Source: Desulfobacterales bacterium (GTDB taxonomy: Bacteria > Desulfobacterota > Desulfobacteria > Desulfobacterales > JAAELO01). Taken from it: DNA of 44,858 nt. This document shows, piece by piece, positions 22,639 to 33,078 of this stretch; the stretch's first letter is position 1; each line of letters begins with the position of its first letter. The stretch spans positions 1 through 44,858 of the forward strand of contig JAAELO010000330.1 of the NCBI GenBank assembly GCA_024226555.1. The letters run 5' to 3'. The position numbers and the translations under genes are program-made. Below the pieces are notes generated by a model, which was not told the DNA's origin, searched no databases, and saw only the letters and a list, made by a program, of their open reading frames with translations.

Positions 22639-23898
22639 TTAGAACTTTGACTCTATAGCTTTTAAATCGTCAAAAGGCCCTAAAATAGTTGTGGACAGGT
22701 TCTCTTCAGCAAGAAGTTTTTCTGAAAGATTAATGATATGATCCTCAGTAACATTTTCAATGTTTTCGATTATCTCATTAATTGGAACAAATCTATTGAA
22801 ATACAATTCATTTTGAACAAGTCTGAACATTGTATTTTCAGAACTCTCTGAAGAAAGATAAATATTACCCTTTAAATATTCTTTTGCATTTCTTAATTCA
22901 ATTTCAGAAACCTTCTTATCTCGAACTGACCTTAATTCTTTCAAGGTTAGCTCAAAGGCTTTTTCAACTTTTTTAGGATTAACAGCCAGATAGGTTCCAA
23001 GCATCCCTGAATCTGTATTTGAAGAAGTAAATGAGTAAACAGAATAAGCAAGTCCGTTTTTTTCTCTTATCTCCTGAAATAACCTTGAGCTCATATTTCC
23101 ACCCAAAATGATATTCATAAGAGAAAGTGCAAATCGGTTCTCATCCGAAGTCTTTAACCCATGACCATTTATACAAATATGAACCTGTTCCACATCCTTA
23201 TTTACAATATGGATACCGGATTTATTTACAGGTGCTTTTCTTTCACAAACAGCAGGAACTTTTTTAAGTTTTTCAAAAAAAGGTTTTACAAGTGAGACAA
23301 ACTTATCGTGGGAAACATTACCAGCCGCTGATATAATAATATCTTCAGGCCTGTATCTCTCATTATAAAAATTCACAATATCTTTTGCTGTGAAAGACTG
23401 AACGCTTTCTTTGGTTCCAAGAATAGATCTTCCAAGGGGGTGCTCTCCCCAGAGTTTCTCCTCATTGATTAAATGAATCAGATCCTCTGGATTTTCATCT
23501 ACCATCCCAATTTCCTGTAAAACAACCGGCTTTTCATTTTCAATTTCCGGCTCAGGAAACATGGAATCCAGGAAAATATCACACATCATTGTGACAAGTT
23601 TCTCAAGACCACTATCTATAACTTTTCCATGCAAACATGTGTTTTCCATGGTTGTAAAAGCATTAACCTGACTTCCCAGTGAATCAAAATCTTTTGCAAT
23701 CTTAAAGGCTGACCTGTTTCTGGTCCCTTTAAAAAGCATGTGTTCAATAAAGTGGGAGAGCCCGTTCTCTGAAAATTTTTCATCACGGGCTCCAACATTT
23801 ACCCAAATACCAACCGAAACCGATCGGATATTTGGGTTTTTTCTCGTTAATACTTTAATACCGTTATCAAAAACAGTTTTACTAACAGGCTGGTTCAT
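22639..23898 (-). CDS. M16-family zinc metalloprotease (processing-peptidase type)
   Basis: 419 residues from ATG 23898; a TTG directly before it would add one residue. The inverted zinc motif HFIEH is at residues 49-53. The downstream Glu of the third ligand is expected in the EIEN...EIGMVDENPEDL segment. The NGLAYSVYSF block, typical of M16 C-domains, is present. One-chain M16B size, no signal peptide. In many bacteria this gene follows pnp, as here: pnp ends at 23902 and the reading frames nearly touch. Its substrate is unknown. Confidence 0.9.
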   Translation of the reverse strand: MNQPVSKTVFDNGIKVLTRKNPNIRSVSVGIWVNVGARDEKFSENGLSHFIEHMLFKGTRNRSAFKIAKDFDSLGSQVNAFTTMENTCLHGKVIDSGLEKLVTMMCDIFLDSMFPEPEIENEKPVVLQEIGMVDENPEDLIHLINEEKLWGEHPLGRSILGTKESVQSFTAKDIVNFYNERYRPEDIIISAAGNVSHDKFVSLVKPFFEKLKKVPAVCERKAPVNKSGIHIVNKDVEQVHICINGHGLKTSDENRFALSLMNIILGGNMSSRLFQEIREKNGLAYSVYSFTSSNTDSGMLGTYLAVNPKKVEKAFELTLKELRSVRDKKVSEIELRNAKEYLKGNIYLSSESSENTMFRLVQNELYFNRFVPINEIIENIENVTEDHIINLSEKLLAEENLSTTILGPFDDLKAIESKF

Positions 23899-23901
23899 CA
23901 A

Positions 23902-25989
23902 CTACTCTTTTTCTTCAGTAAGTGTTGCTTTATGGCTTAATCTGATTTTACCATCTCTGGTAACTTCAAGAATCTTGACTTTAAGGGTTTCACCCTCTTT
24001 AACTATATCTGTCACTTTTTTTACTCTGTAATTTGCAAGTTCAGATATATGTACAAGTCCGTCAACACCATTTTTAACATTAACAAAGGCACCGAAATCA
24101 GTTGTTTTAGTAACTTTCCCATCAAAAACAGTTCCAACTTCAGGATCAGTTCCAATATCTTTAACCATTGCAATCGCAGCATCACAATCAGTCTGATTTT
24201 CAGCTGTAATCTTCACAATTCCAGAGTCATCAACCTCAAGTCTTGTGTTAGTATCTGCCTGTATAGCTCTGATTGTTTTTCCACCAGGACCAATTATATC
24301 ACGGATTTTATCCTTGTTGATCGTGATTGCGTATACTTTTGGAGCAAATGGAGAGATCTCAGTTCTATGAGTATCGATTGCTTTTATCATCTCATCTAAA
24401 ATATGAAGACGACCTGCTTTAGCCTGATCAAGAGCTTTAGTCATGATTTCAGGTGAAAGTTCTTTAATTTTGATATCCATCTGAAGGGCAGTTATACCCT
24501 CTTTGGTTCCTGTAACTTTAAAATCCATATCACCGGTATGATCTTCATCACCAAGGATATCTGAAAGAACAACCGTATTTTCATCACTATGAACAAGTCC
24601 CATTGCAATTCCTGAAACAGGAGCTTTAATAGGAACACCTCCATCCATAAGTGCCATTATTCCTGAACAAACAGTACCCATTGAGGAGGAACCATTTGAT
24701 TCCAATACTTCTGATATCAAACGGATAGTGTACTCAAAATCTTCCTTTGAAGGAAGTACCGGTTCAATCGCACGAAGTGCCAGAGTTCCATGCCCAATAT
24801 CTCTTCTGCTTGGTCCACCTGGTCTTCTGCATTCTCCCACTGAAAATGGAGGGAAATTATAGTGAAGCATAAATCTATTTGTAGATTCTCCGGTAAGCAT
24901 CTCAACACGCTGCTCATCCTGTCCTGATCCAAGTGTTAAAACACCAAGAACCTGAGTTTCTCCCCTTGTAAAAAGAGAACTTCCGTGAGGTCTTTCAAGA
25001 ACACCTGTTTCACAGGAAATAGAACGAATTTCATCAAAAGCTCTTCCATCAATTCTTGTGCCTTCTTTAAGGATAACATCTCTTGATATCTCTTTTAAAA
25101 GGGAGCTGAAAATAGCCTTAATCTCATCTGTACGGTCTTCTTCATCAGAGTTTACAGCTTCAATGATTTTAGCTTTTACATCATTTATAGCATCTCTTCT
25201 CTCAATTTTATCCAAAACCCTGAGAGACTCTCTTATTAATTCAGAACCAGCTGCTTTTACTTTCTCAACAAGAACCTGGTCTTTCTCTTCAACAACAAAT
25301 TCTCTTTTAGCTTTACCAATAGCTTTTTGCATCTCTTCCTGAATTGCAATGATTGGCTGCATTGCATCATGTGCAAAATTTATAGCTTCAATCATATCTT
25401 TTTCACTTACAACAGATGCTCCACCTTCAACCATGATAACACCGGTTTTGGATCCAGCAACAACAATGTTGATATCTGAACCTTCAACTTCAGTTACTGT
25501 TGGATTTGCAATGAATTTCCCATCTTTTCTGATCACTCTGATACCAGCTATTGGACCATCAAATGGAATATCTGATATTGAAAGTGCTGCTGATGCTCCG
25601 CAAAGAGCTAAAACATCTGGTTCATTTTCCTTATCCATTGAAAGAACAGATGCGATAACCTGTGTTTCAGATGCATACCCTTTTGGAAAAAGTGGTCTTA
25701 TAGGTCTATCTATAATACGACATGTTAATGTCTCTTTTTCACTTGGTCTTCCTATCTCTCTTTTAAAATAGTTACCAGGCACTCTTCCTACAGAATAGAA
25801 TTTTTCCTGATACTCTACTGAAAGAGGTAGAAAATCGATATCCATTTTTCTTTGTGATCCAACAACAGTTACAAGAACTGTAGTTCCACCATAAGCAACT
25901 ACTACTGACCCGGAAGCTTGCTTAGCCATTTTACCGGTTCTGATACTGAACTCTTTGCCTTCTATTTCGGCTTTATAAATTTTTTCCAT
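23902..25989 (-). CDS. pnp: Polyribonucleotide nucleotidyltransferase (PNPase)
   Basis: 695 residues, standard length. A phosphorolytic 3'-5' exoribonuclease, part of mRNA decay. Order: RNase PH domain 1 ([20 protein letters not shown]), the helical linker, RNase PH domain 2 ([24 protein letters not shown]-like [29 protein letters not shown]), the KH domain ([17 protein letters not shown]) and the S1 domain ([20 protein letters not shown]). AAGGAG lies before the ATG. It follows rpsO, separated by that gene's terminator, in the classic rpsO-pnp arrangement. Confidence 0.98.
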   Translation of the reverse strand: MEKIYKAEIEGKEFSIRTGKMAKQASGSVVVAYGGTTVLVTVVGSQRKMDIDFLPLSVEYQEKFYSVGRVPGNYFKREIGRPSEKETLTCRIIDRPIRPLFPKGYASETQVIASVLSMDKENEPDVLALCGASAALSISDIPFDGPIAGIRVIRKDGKFIANPTVTEVEGSDINIVVAGSKTGVIMVEGGASVVSEKDMIEAINFAHDAMQPIIAIQEEMQKAIGKAKREFVVEEKDQVLVEKVKAAGSELIRESLRVLDKIERRDAINDVKAKIIEAVNSDEEDRTDEIKAIFSSLLKEISRDVILKEGTRIDGRAFDEIRSISCETGVLERPHGSSLFTRGETQVLGVLTLGSGQDEQRVEMLTGESTNRFMLHYNFPPFSVGECRRPGGPSRRDIGHGTLALRAIEPVLPSKEDFEYTIRLISEVLESNGSSSMGTVCSGIMALMDGGVPIKAPVSGIAMGLVHSDENTVVLSDILGDEDHTGDMDFKVTGTKEGITALQMDIKIKELSPEIMTKALDQAKAGRLHILDEMIKAIDTHRTEISPFAPKVYAITINKDKIRDIIGPGGKTIRAIQADTNTRLEVDDSGIVKITAENQTDCDAAIAMVKDIGTDPEVGTVFDGKVTKTTDFGAFVNVKNGVDGLVHISELANYRVKKVTDIVKEGETLKVKILEVTRDGKIRLSHKATLTEEKE

Positions 25990-26225
25990 ATTTTCTCCTT
26001 AATTAAGGATTACTTGTTTAGCATCAAATACATTCGGTAAAATAGGAACACATGCGACATCAAATGATATTGGTTTCTTTCGGAATTTTTTCTTAAAAAC
26101 AGTATTAATGAAAGGTATTTCTAAATCTGGAATGGATTTCTTTTGTATTAATATAATAATAATCTTTTCCGACCACTTGATATAACAGGTGCGCCTATTT
26201 AAATATTTTCTGTATTTGTGCATTA
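25990..26225 (-). other. pnp leader
   Basis: No convincing gene. A 74-codon frame at 25999-26223 lacks a ribosome site and family features. The region is the 5' leader of pnp, where other bacteria carry autoregulatory RNA structure. I see only a weak AAATC/GATTT pairing near 26121. Confidence 0.4.
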
Positions 26226-26254
26226 AAAAAAGGCTGTGCTTTATGCACAGCCTT
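26225..26254 (-). terminator. Rho-independent terminator of rpsO
   Basis: AAGGCTGTGC (26230-26239) / GCACAGCCTT (26245-26254) with a 5-base loop and T7 on the minus strand, starting 8 bases after the rpsO stop. Confidence 0.92.
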
Positions 26255-26261
26255 AAATAAA

Positions 26262-26546
26262 CTATCTTCTTATACCTAATTTTTCAATTAGATCTCTGTA
26301 TCTGGTAAGATCTTTTTTCTTAACGTAGTTTAAAAGTCTTCTTCTACGTCCAACAAGAATTAAAAGTCCTCTTCTTGAGTGATGGTCTTTTTTGTGAGTC
26401 TTAAAATGCTCAGTAAGATACTCAATTCTTTCTGTTAGAAGAGCAACCTGAACCTCTGGAGATCCAGTATCACTGTCATGAACTTTATACTTCTCGATTG
26501 TTTCTTTTTTTTCTTTGCTGAAAATACCATTTTCTTCCTTCTTCAT
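26262..26546 (-). CDS. rpsO: 30S ribosomal protein S15, with ambiguous start
   Basis: The body is unmistakable: [20 protein letters not shown], then [20 protein letters not shown] and a C-terminal GIRR. In the main frame the only upstream conventional start is ATG 26546, giving 94 residues with an atypical [14 protein letters not shown] start and no ribosome site. A second ATG at 26531, five bases after GGA, starts MVFSAKKKK in another frame. It would enter the S15 frame after a -1 slip on the A-AAA-AAG run at about 26508-26514, giving the typical 89 residues. An ATT start near 26525 is a third possibility. S15 binds 16S rRNA and often autoregulates its own mRNA. Confidence 0.95.
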   Translation of the reverse strand: MKKEENGIFSKEKKETIEKYKVHDSDTGSPEVQVALLTERIEYLTEHFKTHKKDHHSRRGLLILVGRRRRLLNYVKKKDLTRYRDLIEKLGIRR

Positions 26547-26797
26547 TTTTGGAATAATTTTTTTAAACTGAAAACTTTTTCAGTCAGAAATGTAAAAATC
26601 CAATATTCCATTCAGAAATTTACAATATTAACCAGCAACTATTAAAACACATTTTAATAAAAGCCAATATTTATTTTATAAATAATTTCTTTTTTTTGTA
26701 AGAAATTACTTAATATGGGAATATATTTATATAAATACCCATATATTGATATATATAATTATTGAAAAACTCAATACTTCAAATATTGATATGATCA
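26547..26797 (-). promoter_or_regulatory. rpsO leader with several hairpins
   Basis: Very AT-rich. Three stems: ACTGAAA / TTTCAGT (26567-26584), AATTTCTT / AAGAAATT (26684-26707) and ATATGGG / CCCATAT (about 26713-26744). The first lies just before the rpsO start and could belong to an S15 autoregulatory structure; the others may end the truB transcript. No gene seen. Confidence 0.35.
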
Positions 26798-27685
26798 TCA
26801 ATAATTAAAAACACAACAATAATTGTATTTAATTTCTCTGTCCTTTTTCTCAATAATAGCAATTAGTCTATCAAGATGTACTATTTTTAATGGTTTATCA
26901 TAGTTCTCCCAGGTAATATCATCTTGTGTTAGCTGGACGCCATTTGCTATCTTTTTTGCGAGGGTTACATCAACCCTAACCTCTTCAAGATCATTAAGTG
27001 TTTCTGTCATGTCTATTATTTTATCTTCTGAAAGATCAGAAAGCGTTGTACTATTTTTAAGATAAAAACCACTTGCAAATGTTCGTCTTAAATTTCTTAA
27101 AAAACCATAACATCCAAGTGCTTTTCCAATATCAGTACAAAGTGTTCTTATATAGGTGCCTTTAGAGCAGGAGATCTCAAGGATAACAGTTGGTGATTCA
27201 TATTGTAATAAATTTATATAGAAAACATTTATATCCCTTGGAGGCTTAACAACTGGCTTTCCAGATCTTGCAAGTTTATATAGTGGAACACCTTTATGCT
27301 TTAATGCCGAATATACAGGTGGAATTTGTTTTTGTTCGCCAACAAATTTATTAATCGTTTCTGTAAGTTTCTTCTCAGATATTGAAAAATCGGTACATGA
27401 ATTAATTACAGTACCTTCAATATCCTGAGTATCTGTCTCTTTCCCCAACTCAAGTTCTGCTATGTATGTTTTATTATCGTTTAAGAAAAAATTTGAGAGT
27501 TTTGTGGCTTTTCCAAGGCATATAACCATAAGTCCTGTTGCAAATGGATCTAAGGTTCCAGCATGTCCCACTTTTTTGGCATTCAATGCTTTTTTTACTT
27601 TTGAAACAAGTCCTGCTGAACTCAAACCTTCAGGTTTGTCTAAAAGCAAAACTCCATCTATTACTTTTTTCTGACTATTCATCAT
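26798..27685 (-). CDS. truB: tRNA pseudouridine(55) synthase TruB
   Basis: 295 residues. It makes the universal pseudouridine 55 of the T-loop. The catalytic Asp is in KVGHAGTLDPFATGLMVICL. Other family blocks are GVLLLDKPEGLSS, KTYIAELELGKETDTQDIEG and GTYIRTLCTDIG. The C-terminal part is shorter and less conserved. The start (ATG ATG AAT) overlaps the end of rbfA by about 11 bases, so the genes are translationally coupled. Confidence 0.96.
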   Translation of the reverse strand: MMNSQKKVIDGVLLLDKPEGLSSAGLVSKVKKALNAKKVGHAGTLDPFATGLMVICLGKATKLSNFFLNDNKTYIAELELGKETDTQDIEGTVINSCTDFSISEKKLTETINKFVGEQKQIPPVYSALKHKGVPLYKLARSGKPVVKPPRDINVFYINLLQYESPTVILEISCSKGTYIRTLCTDIGKALGCYGFLRNLRRTFASGFYLKNSTTLSDLSEDKIIDMTETLNDLEEVRVDVTLAKKIANGVQLTQDDITWENYDKPLKIVHLDRLIAIIEKKDREIKYNYCCVFNY

Positions 27686-28025
27686 CTTTAACAGATTTTA
27701 GAATTGCATCCATTTTTGAACCATAATCAAAAGAGTCATCATGGATAAACTTAAGCTTTGGTGTAAACCTTATCTTAAGTTCCTTGCCAACTGCCTTTCT
27801 TATAAACCCTGTGGCACTTTTAAATCCCTCTAAAGCTTCTTTCTGGCCTTTTTCTCCGGTATATGTGGTAAAATATATAATAGCTTCTTCCAGATTATCC
27901 GTCATCTTAACCCCTGTAATTGTGGCAAACTCAATGCGTGGGTCATTTACTTTTTTCTGGAGCAAAGCTGAAACTATTTTTTGTATTTGTCCACTTATCC
28001 TCTCTCCTCTGCTAAAGGGTTTCAT
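27675..28025 (-). CDS. rbfA: Ribosome-binding factor A
   Basis: 116 residues, normal for RbfA, a KH-like 30S maturation factor that acts on the 16S 5' end. Motifs: RGERISGQIQKIVSALLQKK, then VNDPRIEFATITGVK and LKFIHDDSFDYGSKMDAILK. AGGAG precedes the ATG. It lies downstream of infB as in most bacteria, but a strong hairpin terminator separates them. Confidence 0.96.
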   Translation of the reverse strand: MKPFSRGERISGQIQKIVSALLQKKVNDPRIEFATITGVKMTDNLEEAIIYFTTYTGEKGQKEALEGFKSATGFIRKAVGKELKIRFTPKLKFIHDDSFDYGSKMDAILKSVKDDE

Positions 28026-28062
28026 ATAGTTCTCCTATCACTAGATTTTCTCTCTTAAACTT

Positions 28063-28094
28063 AAAAAACCTGCCATATTAGTATGGCAGGTTTT
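28063..28094 (-). terminator. Terminator after infB
   Basis: AAAACCTGCCATA (28065-28077) and TATGGCAGGTTTT (28082-28094) form a perfect 13-bp stem with a TTAG loop, and the minus strand continues into T6. It ends about 37 bases after the infB stop and 38 before rbfA. It may be a partial terminator within the operon. Confidence 0.88.
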
Positions 28095-28130
28095 AAGTTA
28101 TTAATTCAATATGTTTTCTAATTTTTTATA

Positions 28131-30959
28131 TTAATCAAGTGTAGGTTTAACCTCATCCATTCTGTAACACTCAATAATATCTTCAGATTTAATATCATTA
28201 TAATTTTCAATTCCGATACCACACTCATAACCATGGTTAACTTCTTTAACATCGTCTTTAAAACGCCTTAAAGAACCTAGTTTACCGTCAAACTTAATAA
28301 TCCCATCACGAAGTAATCTTACATTAAGACCTCTCTCGATCTTACCGTCAGTAATAAACGATCCAGCAATTGAACCCCTCTTAGGAATCACAAATACTTC
28401 TCTTACTTCAGCACGACCTACAACAACCTCATTAAATGTTGACTCCATAAGACCTAAAATTGCATTTTTGATATCTTTTATAGCATCATAAATAACATCA
28501 TAGAATCTCATATCCACATTTTCTTCTTTTACAAGATCGTGGACTTTAGAGCCTGGTCTAACATTGAATCCAAGAATAATTGCATTGGAGACAGCTGCAA
28601 GAGAAACATCTGTTTCTGTAACAGTACCAGTTGCTGAGTGTATTATATTTATTTTAATTTCTTCATTTGTAAGTTTTTGCAGAGATTCTTTTAAAGCTTC
28701 AATAGAACCATGAACATCTGCCCTTATTATAAGGTTAAGATCTTTAATATCACCTTCACTAAGTGTTTCAAAAAGATTTTCAAGACTTACACGGGATGAT
28801 TTTGCAAGTTCAAATGATCTCTGTTTTTTTATTCTATTGCTACTAATCTGTTTAGCACTCTTTTCAGTGGATAAACTAATTAGTTGATCTCCCGCTTCAG
28901 GTACACCAGATAAACCGATAATTTCTGCCGGTATCGAAGGACCAGCACTGTCTATCTGGTTGCCACGGTCATCATTCAGAACTCTTATTCTACCAAAATA
29001 TACACCACAAACAACAGATTGTCCTGTTTTTAATGTTCCATCTTTAACCAGAACTGTTGCTATAGGCCCTCTTCCTGAATCAAGTTTTGATTCAACAACA
29101 AATCCTGAAGCAAGTTTATCGGGATTTGCTCTTAATTCCTGAACTTCTGCCTGCAGAAGAATCATCTCTAAAAGCTCGTCTATTCCCAATCCTGTTTTTG
29201 CAGATACATTGATAAAAATTGCATCACCACCCCAATCTTCAGAAAGTATACCATGATCAGACAACTCTCTTTTAACTCTATCAGGATCTGCATCTTCCTT
29301 ATCCATCTTGTTTACAGCAACAATGATTGGTACTCCAGCGGCTTTTGAGTGGTTAATAGCTTCGATTGTCTGAGGCATAACTCCATCATCAGCAGCAACA
29401 ACCAAAACGACAATATCAGTAACCTGAGCACCTCGGGATCGCATAGCTGTAAAAGCTTCGTGACCAGGAGTATCAAGGAAGACAATTTGTCCTTTATCAG
29501 TATGAACGTTATATGCTCCGATATGCTGAGTGATACCACCTGCTTCTCCATCAGCCACACCAGATTTACGTATTGTATCAAGAAGAGATGTCTTACCATG
29601 GTCGACATGACCCATAATTGTAACAACAGGGGGTCTTTCTTTTAATTGCTCCGGATTATCCTCAACAACAGTGATCAGGTTATCCTCTTCAAATGCTGCT
29701 CTTTCAAGCTCAAACTCAAATTCTGAAGCAACAAGTACAGCAGTATCGAAATCAATAGTCTGATTAACTGTGGCCATAACACCCAAGCCCATTAATTTCA
29801 CTATCATTTCATTTGCTTTTATACCCATTCTTTTGGCAAGTTCAGCAAGAACAATAGTATCATCAATTTTGACTCGCCTCTTAATAGCTTTTGGTGTTGT
29901 GATCTGGGTTTTTTGCCCTGTTTTAGGCTTTTGCTTTCCTCTTTTCCCTTTTCTTCGGGGACCACTATCATAAAGAGCGTTTCCTTCAACAACAGAGCGT
30001 TTTTTGAAAGGCTTCTTTAGAAATTTCTTTTCCCCATTCTCTTCTTCAGTGGTTTTTTTGTCTTTCTTTTTGAATTTTTTACCTTTTTTTTCAGTTGTCT
30101 CAGGAACTTCGGTGACACTTTTGGGTTTTTCTTCAGAAACCTTTTTAACCTGTTTCTTTTTAAATACTCTTTTCCTGTTTGGAGCCTCTTTCTTTTGTTC
30201 TTTTTTCTCTTCTTTTTTAGCTTGTGCCTTTTTGGCTTCCAATTCAAGGTCAGGCAATTTTATTATTTTAGCAGCCTGGAATTTTTTGGCTTTTTTCTTC
30301 TTTTTAGACTGTTTTTTACTCTCTTCTTTTGCAGTCTTCTTTTTAGATGCTTTTTTATCAGCAACTTTCTTTTCAGCTGGTTTTTTCTCGGCTGTTTTCT
30401 TTTCCGTTACCTTTTTTCCAGCAACTTTCTTTTCAGCTTTTTCATCTTCAGCTTTCACATCTTCAGTTTTTTTAGCTTCAGTTTTATCTTCAGTTTTTTC
30501 TTCAGCTATTTCCTTCTCAGAAGTATCATCTTCTACTTTTTTCTTCGGAGCCTTTTTTTCTGCGGCCTTCTTTTTAGCAACTTTCTTTTTAGCAGGTTTT
30601 TCTTCTTGTTCACTTTTGGCTTCTTTTTCCGCTACATCTGGCTCTTTTTCTTTTGCTTCAACAGGTTCCTTTTGAGATTCTTCGCTCTCATCTGGTTTTT
30701 CTTCTACCTCTGGAAGTTCGGAAACTTCCTGCTCTGCTACTTTTTTTCTTCTACGGATAATAGTTGATTTCACGCGTTTTTCTTCAACAACATCCTCTTT
30801 TTTACCAAAGATATGATTTTTTATTTTATGAACAACATCATCATCAAGGGAACTCATGTGGCTCCCTACTTTGATTTTTGCTTCCTTAATTTTATTTAAG
30901 AGAGCTTTGTTTGTCATGCTTAAATCTTTGGCAAGTTCGTAAACCCTGATTTTTGCCAT
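28131..30959 (-). CDS. infB: Translation initiation factor IF-2
   Basis: 942 residues. It delivers initiator tRNA to the 30S subunit and promotes subunit joining. The N-terminal IF2_N motif ([20 protein letters not shown]) is followed by about 250 residues of Lys/Glu/Ala low-complexity linker (AEKKxAEKK-type repeats), then a second N-domain ([20 protein letters not shown]). The GTPase domain has G1 GHVDHGKT, G3 DTPGHEAF, G4 NKMD and G5 SAKTG. Domains II-IV end in [10 protein letters not shown]. An AGGGGTGA site precedes the ATG. It is the third gene of rimP-nusA-infB. The linker is rich in A/T-run codons, so it is a likely site of length variation. Confidence 0.98.
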   Translation of the reverse strand: MAKIRVYELAKDLSMTNKALLNKIKEAKIKVGSHMSSLDDDVVHKIKNHIFGKKEDVVEEKRVKSTIIRRRKKVAEQEVSELPEVEEKPDESEESQKEPVEAKEKEPDVAEKEAKSEQEEKPAKKKVAKKKAAEKKAPKKKVEDDTSEKEIAEEKTEDKTEAKKTEDVKAEDEKAEKKVAGKKVTEKKTAEKKPAEKKVADKKASKKKTAKEESKKQSKKKKKAKKFQAAKIIKLPDLELEAKKAQAKKEEKKEQKKEAPNRKRVFKKKQVKKVSEEKPKSVTEVPETTEKKGKKFKKKDKKTTEEENGEKKFLKKPFKKRSVVEGNALYDSGPRRKGKRGKQKPKTGQKTQITTPKAIKRRVKIDDTIVLAELAKRMGIKANEMIVKLMGLGVMATVNQTIDFDTAVLVASEFEFELERAAFEEDNLITVVEDNPEQLKERPPVVTIMGHVDHGKTSLLDTIRKSGVADGEAGGITQHIGAYNVHTDKGQIVFLDTPGHEAFTAMRSRGAQVTDIVVLVVAADDGVMPQTIEAINHSKAAGVPIIVAVNKMDKEDADPDRVKRELSDHGILSEDWGGDAIFINVSAKTGLGIDELLEMILLQAEVQELRANPDKLASGFVVESKLDSGRGPIATVLVKDGTLKTGQSVVCGVYFGRIRVLNDDRGNQIDSAGPSIPAEIIGLSGVPEAGDQLISLSTEKSAKQISSNRIKKQRSFELAKSSRVSLENLFETLSEGDIKDLNLIIRADVHGSIEALKESLQKLTNEEIKINIIHSATGTVTETDVSLAAVSNAIILGFNVRPGSKVHDLVKEENVDMRFYDVIYDAIKDIKNAILGLMESTFNEVVVGRAEVREVFVIPKRGSIAGSFITDGKIERGLNVRLLRDGIIKFDGKLGSLRRFKDDVKEVNHGYECGIGIENYNDIKSEDIIECYRMDEVKPTLD

Positions 30960-31028
30960 TCATTCACCCCTGCTTATATTATTGTTGCCAAAAGTTATTC
31001 TGCAAATTTTATTGCTATTTAAATTTCC

Positions 31029-32459
31029 TTACTGATCCTGATCATCATCATCAGGATCTTCTGCCTCGTCGACTTCTTCTGCCTCGTCGACTTCTTCTGC
31101 CTCGTCGACTTCTTCTGCCTCGTCGACTTCTTCTGTCTCGTCGACTTCTTCTGTCTCGTCGACTTCTTCTGTCTCTTCAACTTCTTCTGTCTCTTCAACT
31201 TCTGCGGATGCTTCCTCTTCATCTAATTCTATAGCTTTTGCTGAAGCATCGATAATTACCTGAGCATCTTCTTCTTCCATTCCAAGAAGCTGAGCAAGCT
31301 GTTCTGTTGAGACTGAAGCTATATCATCTAAAGATGAATAACCACTTTCAAATAATTTTGTTGCTGAAACAGGTGAGATCTCATCAATACTCATTAATGA
31401 ATCCAGAACGTTTTTAACCTGTGTGCTGTATTTCTCTTCACTCTTAACGTCCAGATGCCAACCAGTGAGTTTTGAGGCTAACCTTACGTTTTGTCCTCTT
31501 TTTCCTATAGCAACAGAAAGAAAATCATCGTGAACAATAACTTCCATCGCTCTATTTTCTTCATCTATTATCACTTTGGAAATCTCAGCCGGAGCAAGAG
31601 CATTGCAAACATATTTAGCTGCATCAAGATTCCAGGGTATAATATCTATTTTTTCTCCACGAAGTTCCTGTACAACATTCTGTACACGACTACCCTTCAT
31701 ACCAACACATGCTCCAACCGGATCAATATCTGCATCTCGGGAGCTTACAGCTATTTTAGCTCTGCTTCCAGGTTCTCTTGCGGCACCTTTTATCTCTACC
31801 AGCCCCTCACTTATTTCAGGAACTTCAGTTTTAAAAAGATTCACTATAAAGTTTGGATGTGTTCTTGATAAAACGATCTGAGGCCCGCGTGATGCTTCCA
31901 TAACTCTCAGGATTAAAGCCCTGATTCTGTCACCACGTCTGTATGATTCATTGGGAAACTGCTCTCTAACAGGAAGAACAGCGTCGGCTTGTCCTAGATT
32001 AACTATTATATCGCTACGATCAATTCTCTGAACAATACCATTTATAATTTCATTTTCCCGATCGATGAAATTCTCATAAATAGCTGTTCTTTCGGCATCT
32101 TTCATTCTTTGTATTATAACCTGCTTGGCAGATTGTGCTGCAATACGACCAAATGTTGATGTATCTACTTTTGTTCCTAAACTATCACCGATTTCACAAT
32201 CAGGGTCTAATTTTCTACCCTCACGAAGGTTGATTTGAAATTCCGGTTCTTCAACCTTTTCAACCACCTCCATAAACTGAAAAACTTCAATGTCATTCAG
32301 TTTTTCATTATACTGAACTTCAATATCTATATTACTTCCAAGTTTTTTTCTGGCAGCTGATGCCAGAGCTTCTTCTAATGTACTAATCAGTGTGTCAGAA
32401 TCGATGCCCTTGTCTTTACTGATTTGATCCACAATACGTTTCATATCTGAAATTAGCAT
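31029..32459 (-). CDS. nusA: Transcription termination/antitermination factor NusA with acidic repeat tail
   Basis: 476 residues. NusA binds RNA polymerase and modulates pausing, termination and antitermination. Order: N-terminal polymerase-binding domain with FGRIAAQSAKQVIIQRM; S1 domain (GIVQRIDRSDIIVNLG); KH1-KH2 (VGACVGMKGSRVQNVVQELR, DDFLSVAIGKRGQNVRLA); one short helical repeat (about 360-415, with ATKLFESGYSSLDDIA); then an acidic tail from about 418, eight tandem copies of VDEAEE-like hexapeptides. The ATG overlaps the rimP stop by 7 bases. A second in-frame ATG five codons in is also possible. Confidence 0.97.
   Translation of the reverse strand: MLISDMKRIVDQISKDKGIDSDTLISTLEEALASAARKKLGSNIDIEVQYNEKLNDIEVFQFMEVVEKVEEPEFQINLREGRKLDPDCEIGDSLGTKVDTSTFGRIAAQSAKQVIIQRMKDAERTAIYENFIDRENEIINGIVQRIDRSDIIVNLGQADAVLPVREQFPNESYRRGDRIRALILRVMEASRGPQIVLSRTHPNFIVNLFKTEVPEISEGLVEIKGAAREPGSRAKIAVSSRDADIDPVGACVGMKGSRVQNVVQELRGEKIDIIPWNLDAAKYVCNALAPAEISKVIIDEENRAMEVIVHDDFLSVAIGKRGQNVRLASKLTGWHLDVKSEEKYSTQVKNVLDSLMSIDEISPVSATKLFESGYSSLDDIASVSTEQLAQLLGMEEEDAQVIIDASAKAIELDEEEASAEVEETEEVEETEEVDETEEVDETEEVDEAEEVDEAEEVDEAEEVDEAEDPDDDDQDQ
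31056..31199 (-). repeat. 18-bp minisatellite in nusA (8 copies)
   Basis: Eight in-frame 18-bp units, each encoding V-(D/E)-E-(A/T)-E-(E/D). From the N-terminal side: two VEETEE, two VDETEE, four VDEA units, with nearly identical DNA toward the 3' end. The unit contains GTCGACGAGGCAGAAGAA, GC-rich for this window. It looks like recent slippage expansion. Confidence 0.9.
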
Positions 32460-32974
32460 ATACTGTCTCCGCTGGTTATATGCGCTTTTTTGACCAAGTG
32501 AAAAGGAATTTCGAACTCCTCTCCGTCAATATTCAAAACTATATTACTATCTTTATAATCTATTAAAACACCTGTAAAATTTTTTCTATCAGAAACAGGT
32601 GAAGTTGTTCTTACTTTTATGGTTTTCCCTTTAAATCGTACAAAGTCTTTCTCTTTTACGAGGGGCCTTTCAATTCCAGGTGATGAAACTTCAAGTCTGT
32701 GTGTTTTTGTGTGTTCATAGTTTACTTCTAAAATATCACTGAGTTCTCTGCTAATCGAGATACAATCATCAAGACCGATACCACCTTCTTTATCAAGGTA
32801 TACTCTTATTATTCTGTTTTCATTTTCATTTACACACTCTACACTTACTAACTCTAAATTTTCAGACTCACAAAGAGGTTCCCCAACAGATAATACATCT
32901 GCGATTATTTTTTCATTGGAAGCACCTGAATAACTATGTCTGGTACCCGAATTTTTTCTTTTCTTTTTCTTCAT
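32453..32974 (-). CDS. rimP: Ribosome maturation factor RimP
   Basis: 173 residues. RimP assists 30S maturation. It starts with a basic tail (MKKKKRKNSGTRHSYSG), a little longer than usual. The two conserved domains follow: LGDCISISRELS-like IGLDDCISISRELSDILE, LEVSSPGIERPL, then the C-terminal SH3-like barrel (FKGKTIKVRT, FTGVLIDYKD). It overlaps nusA by 7 bases as first gene of the operon. The ribosome site is weak (AAGTGA), and a terminator-type hairpin ends about 25 bases upstream, so expression is probably controlled in the leader. Confidence 0.95.
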   Translation of the reverse strand: MKKKKRKNSGTRHSYSGASNEKIIADVLSVGEPLCESENLELVSVECVNENENRIIRVYLDKEGGIGLDDCISISRELSDILEVNYEHTKTHRLEVSSPGIERPLVKEKDFVRFKGKTIKVRTTSPVSDRKNFTGVLIDYKDSNIVLNIDGEEFEIPFHLVKKAHITSGDSIC

Positions 32975-32997
32975 ATTTCACTTTATTTTTGCCCATT

Positions 32998-33019
32998 AAA
33001 AAACGGGCATAAGCCCGTT
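32998..33019 (-). terminator. Leader hairpin T2 before rimP
   Basis: On the minus strand AACGGGC (33019-33013 as the complement of GCCCGTT) pairs with GCCCGTT (33008-33002) around a 4-base loop, followed directly by T6. A nearby GGGC (32994-32991 complement) could pair with the second arm instead, a possible antiterminator. Confidence 0.75.
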
Positions 33020-33078
33020 CCTATTCTTCAAACAAAATTTTTGTGGATTTAGTGAGGATTACAAAATCACATATCTCC

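Noticed and set aside
25999-26223. 74-codon frame between rpsO and pnp
   Set aside because: It starts next to the rpsO terminator, has no ribosome site and no recognisable composition; better explained as pnp leader.
30004-30675. Long Phe/Ser-rich frame on the plus strand opposite infB
   Set aside because: It is the antisense image of the Lys/Glu/Ala low-complexity linker of IF-2; it has no ribosome site or family features.
30953-31234. Repetitive PRRLLL-type frame on the plus strand
   Set aside because: Antisense reading of the nusA 18-bp minisatellite, which is in frame with NusA on the other strand.
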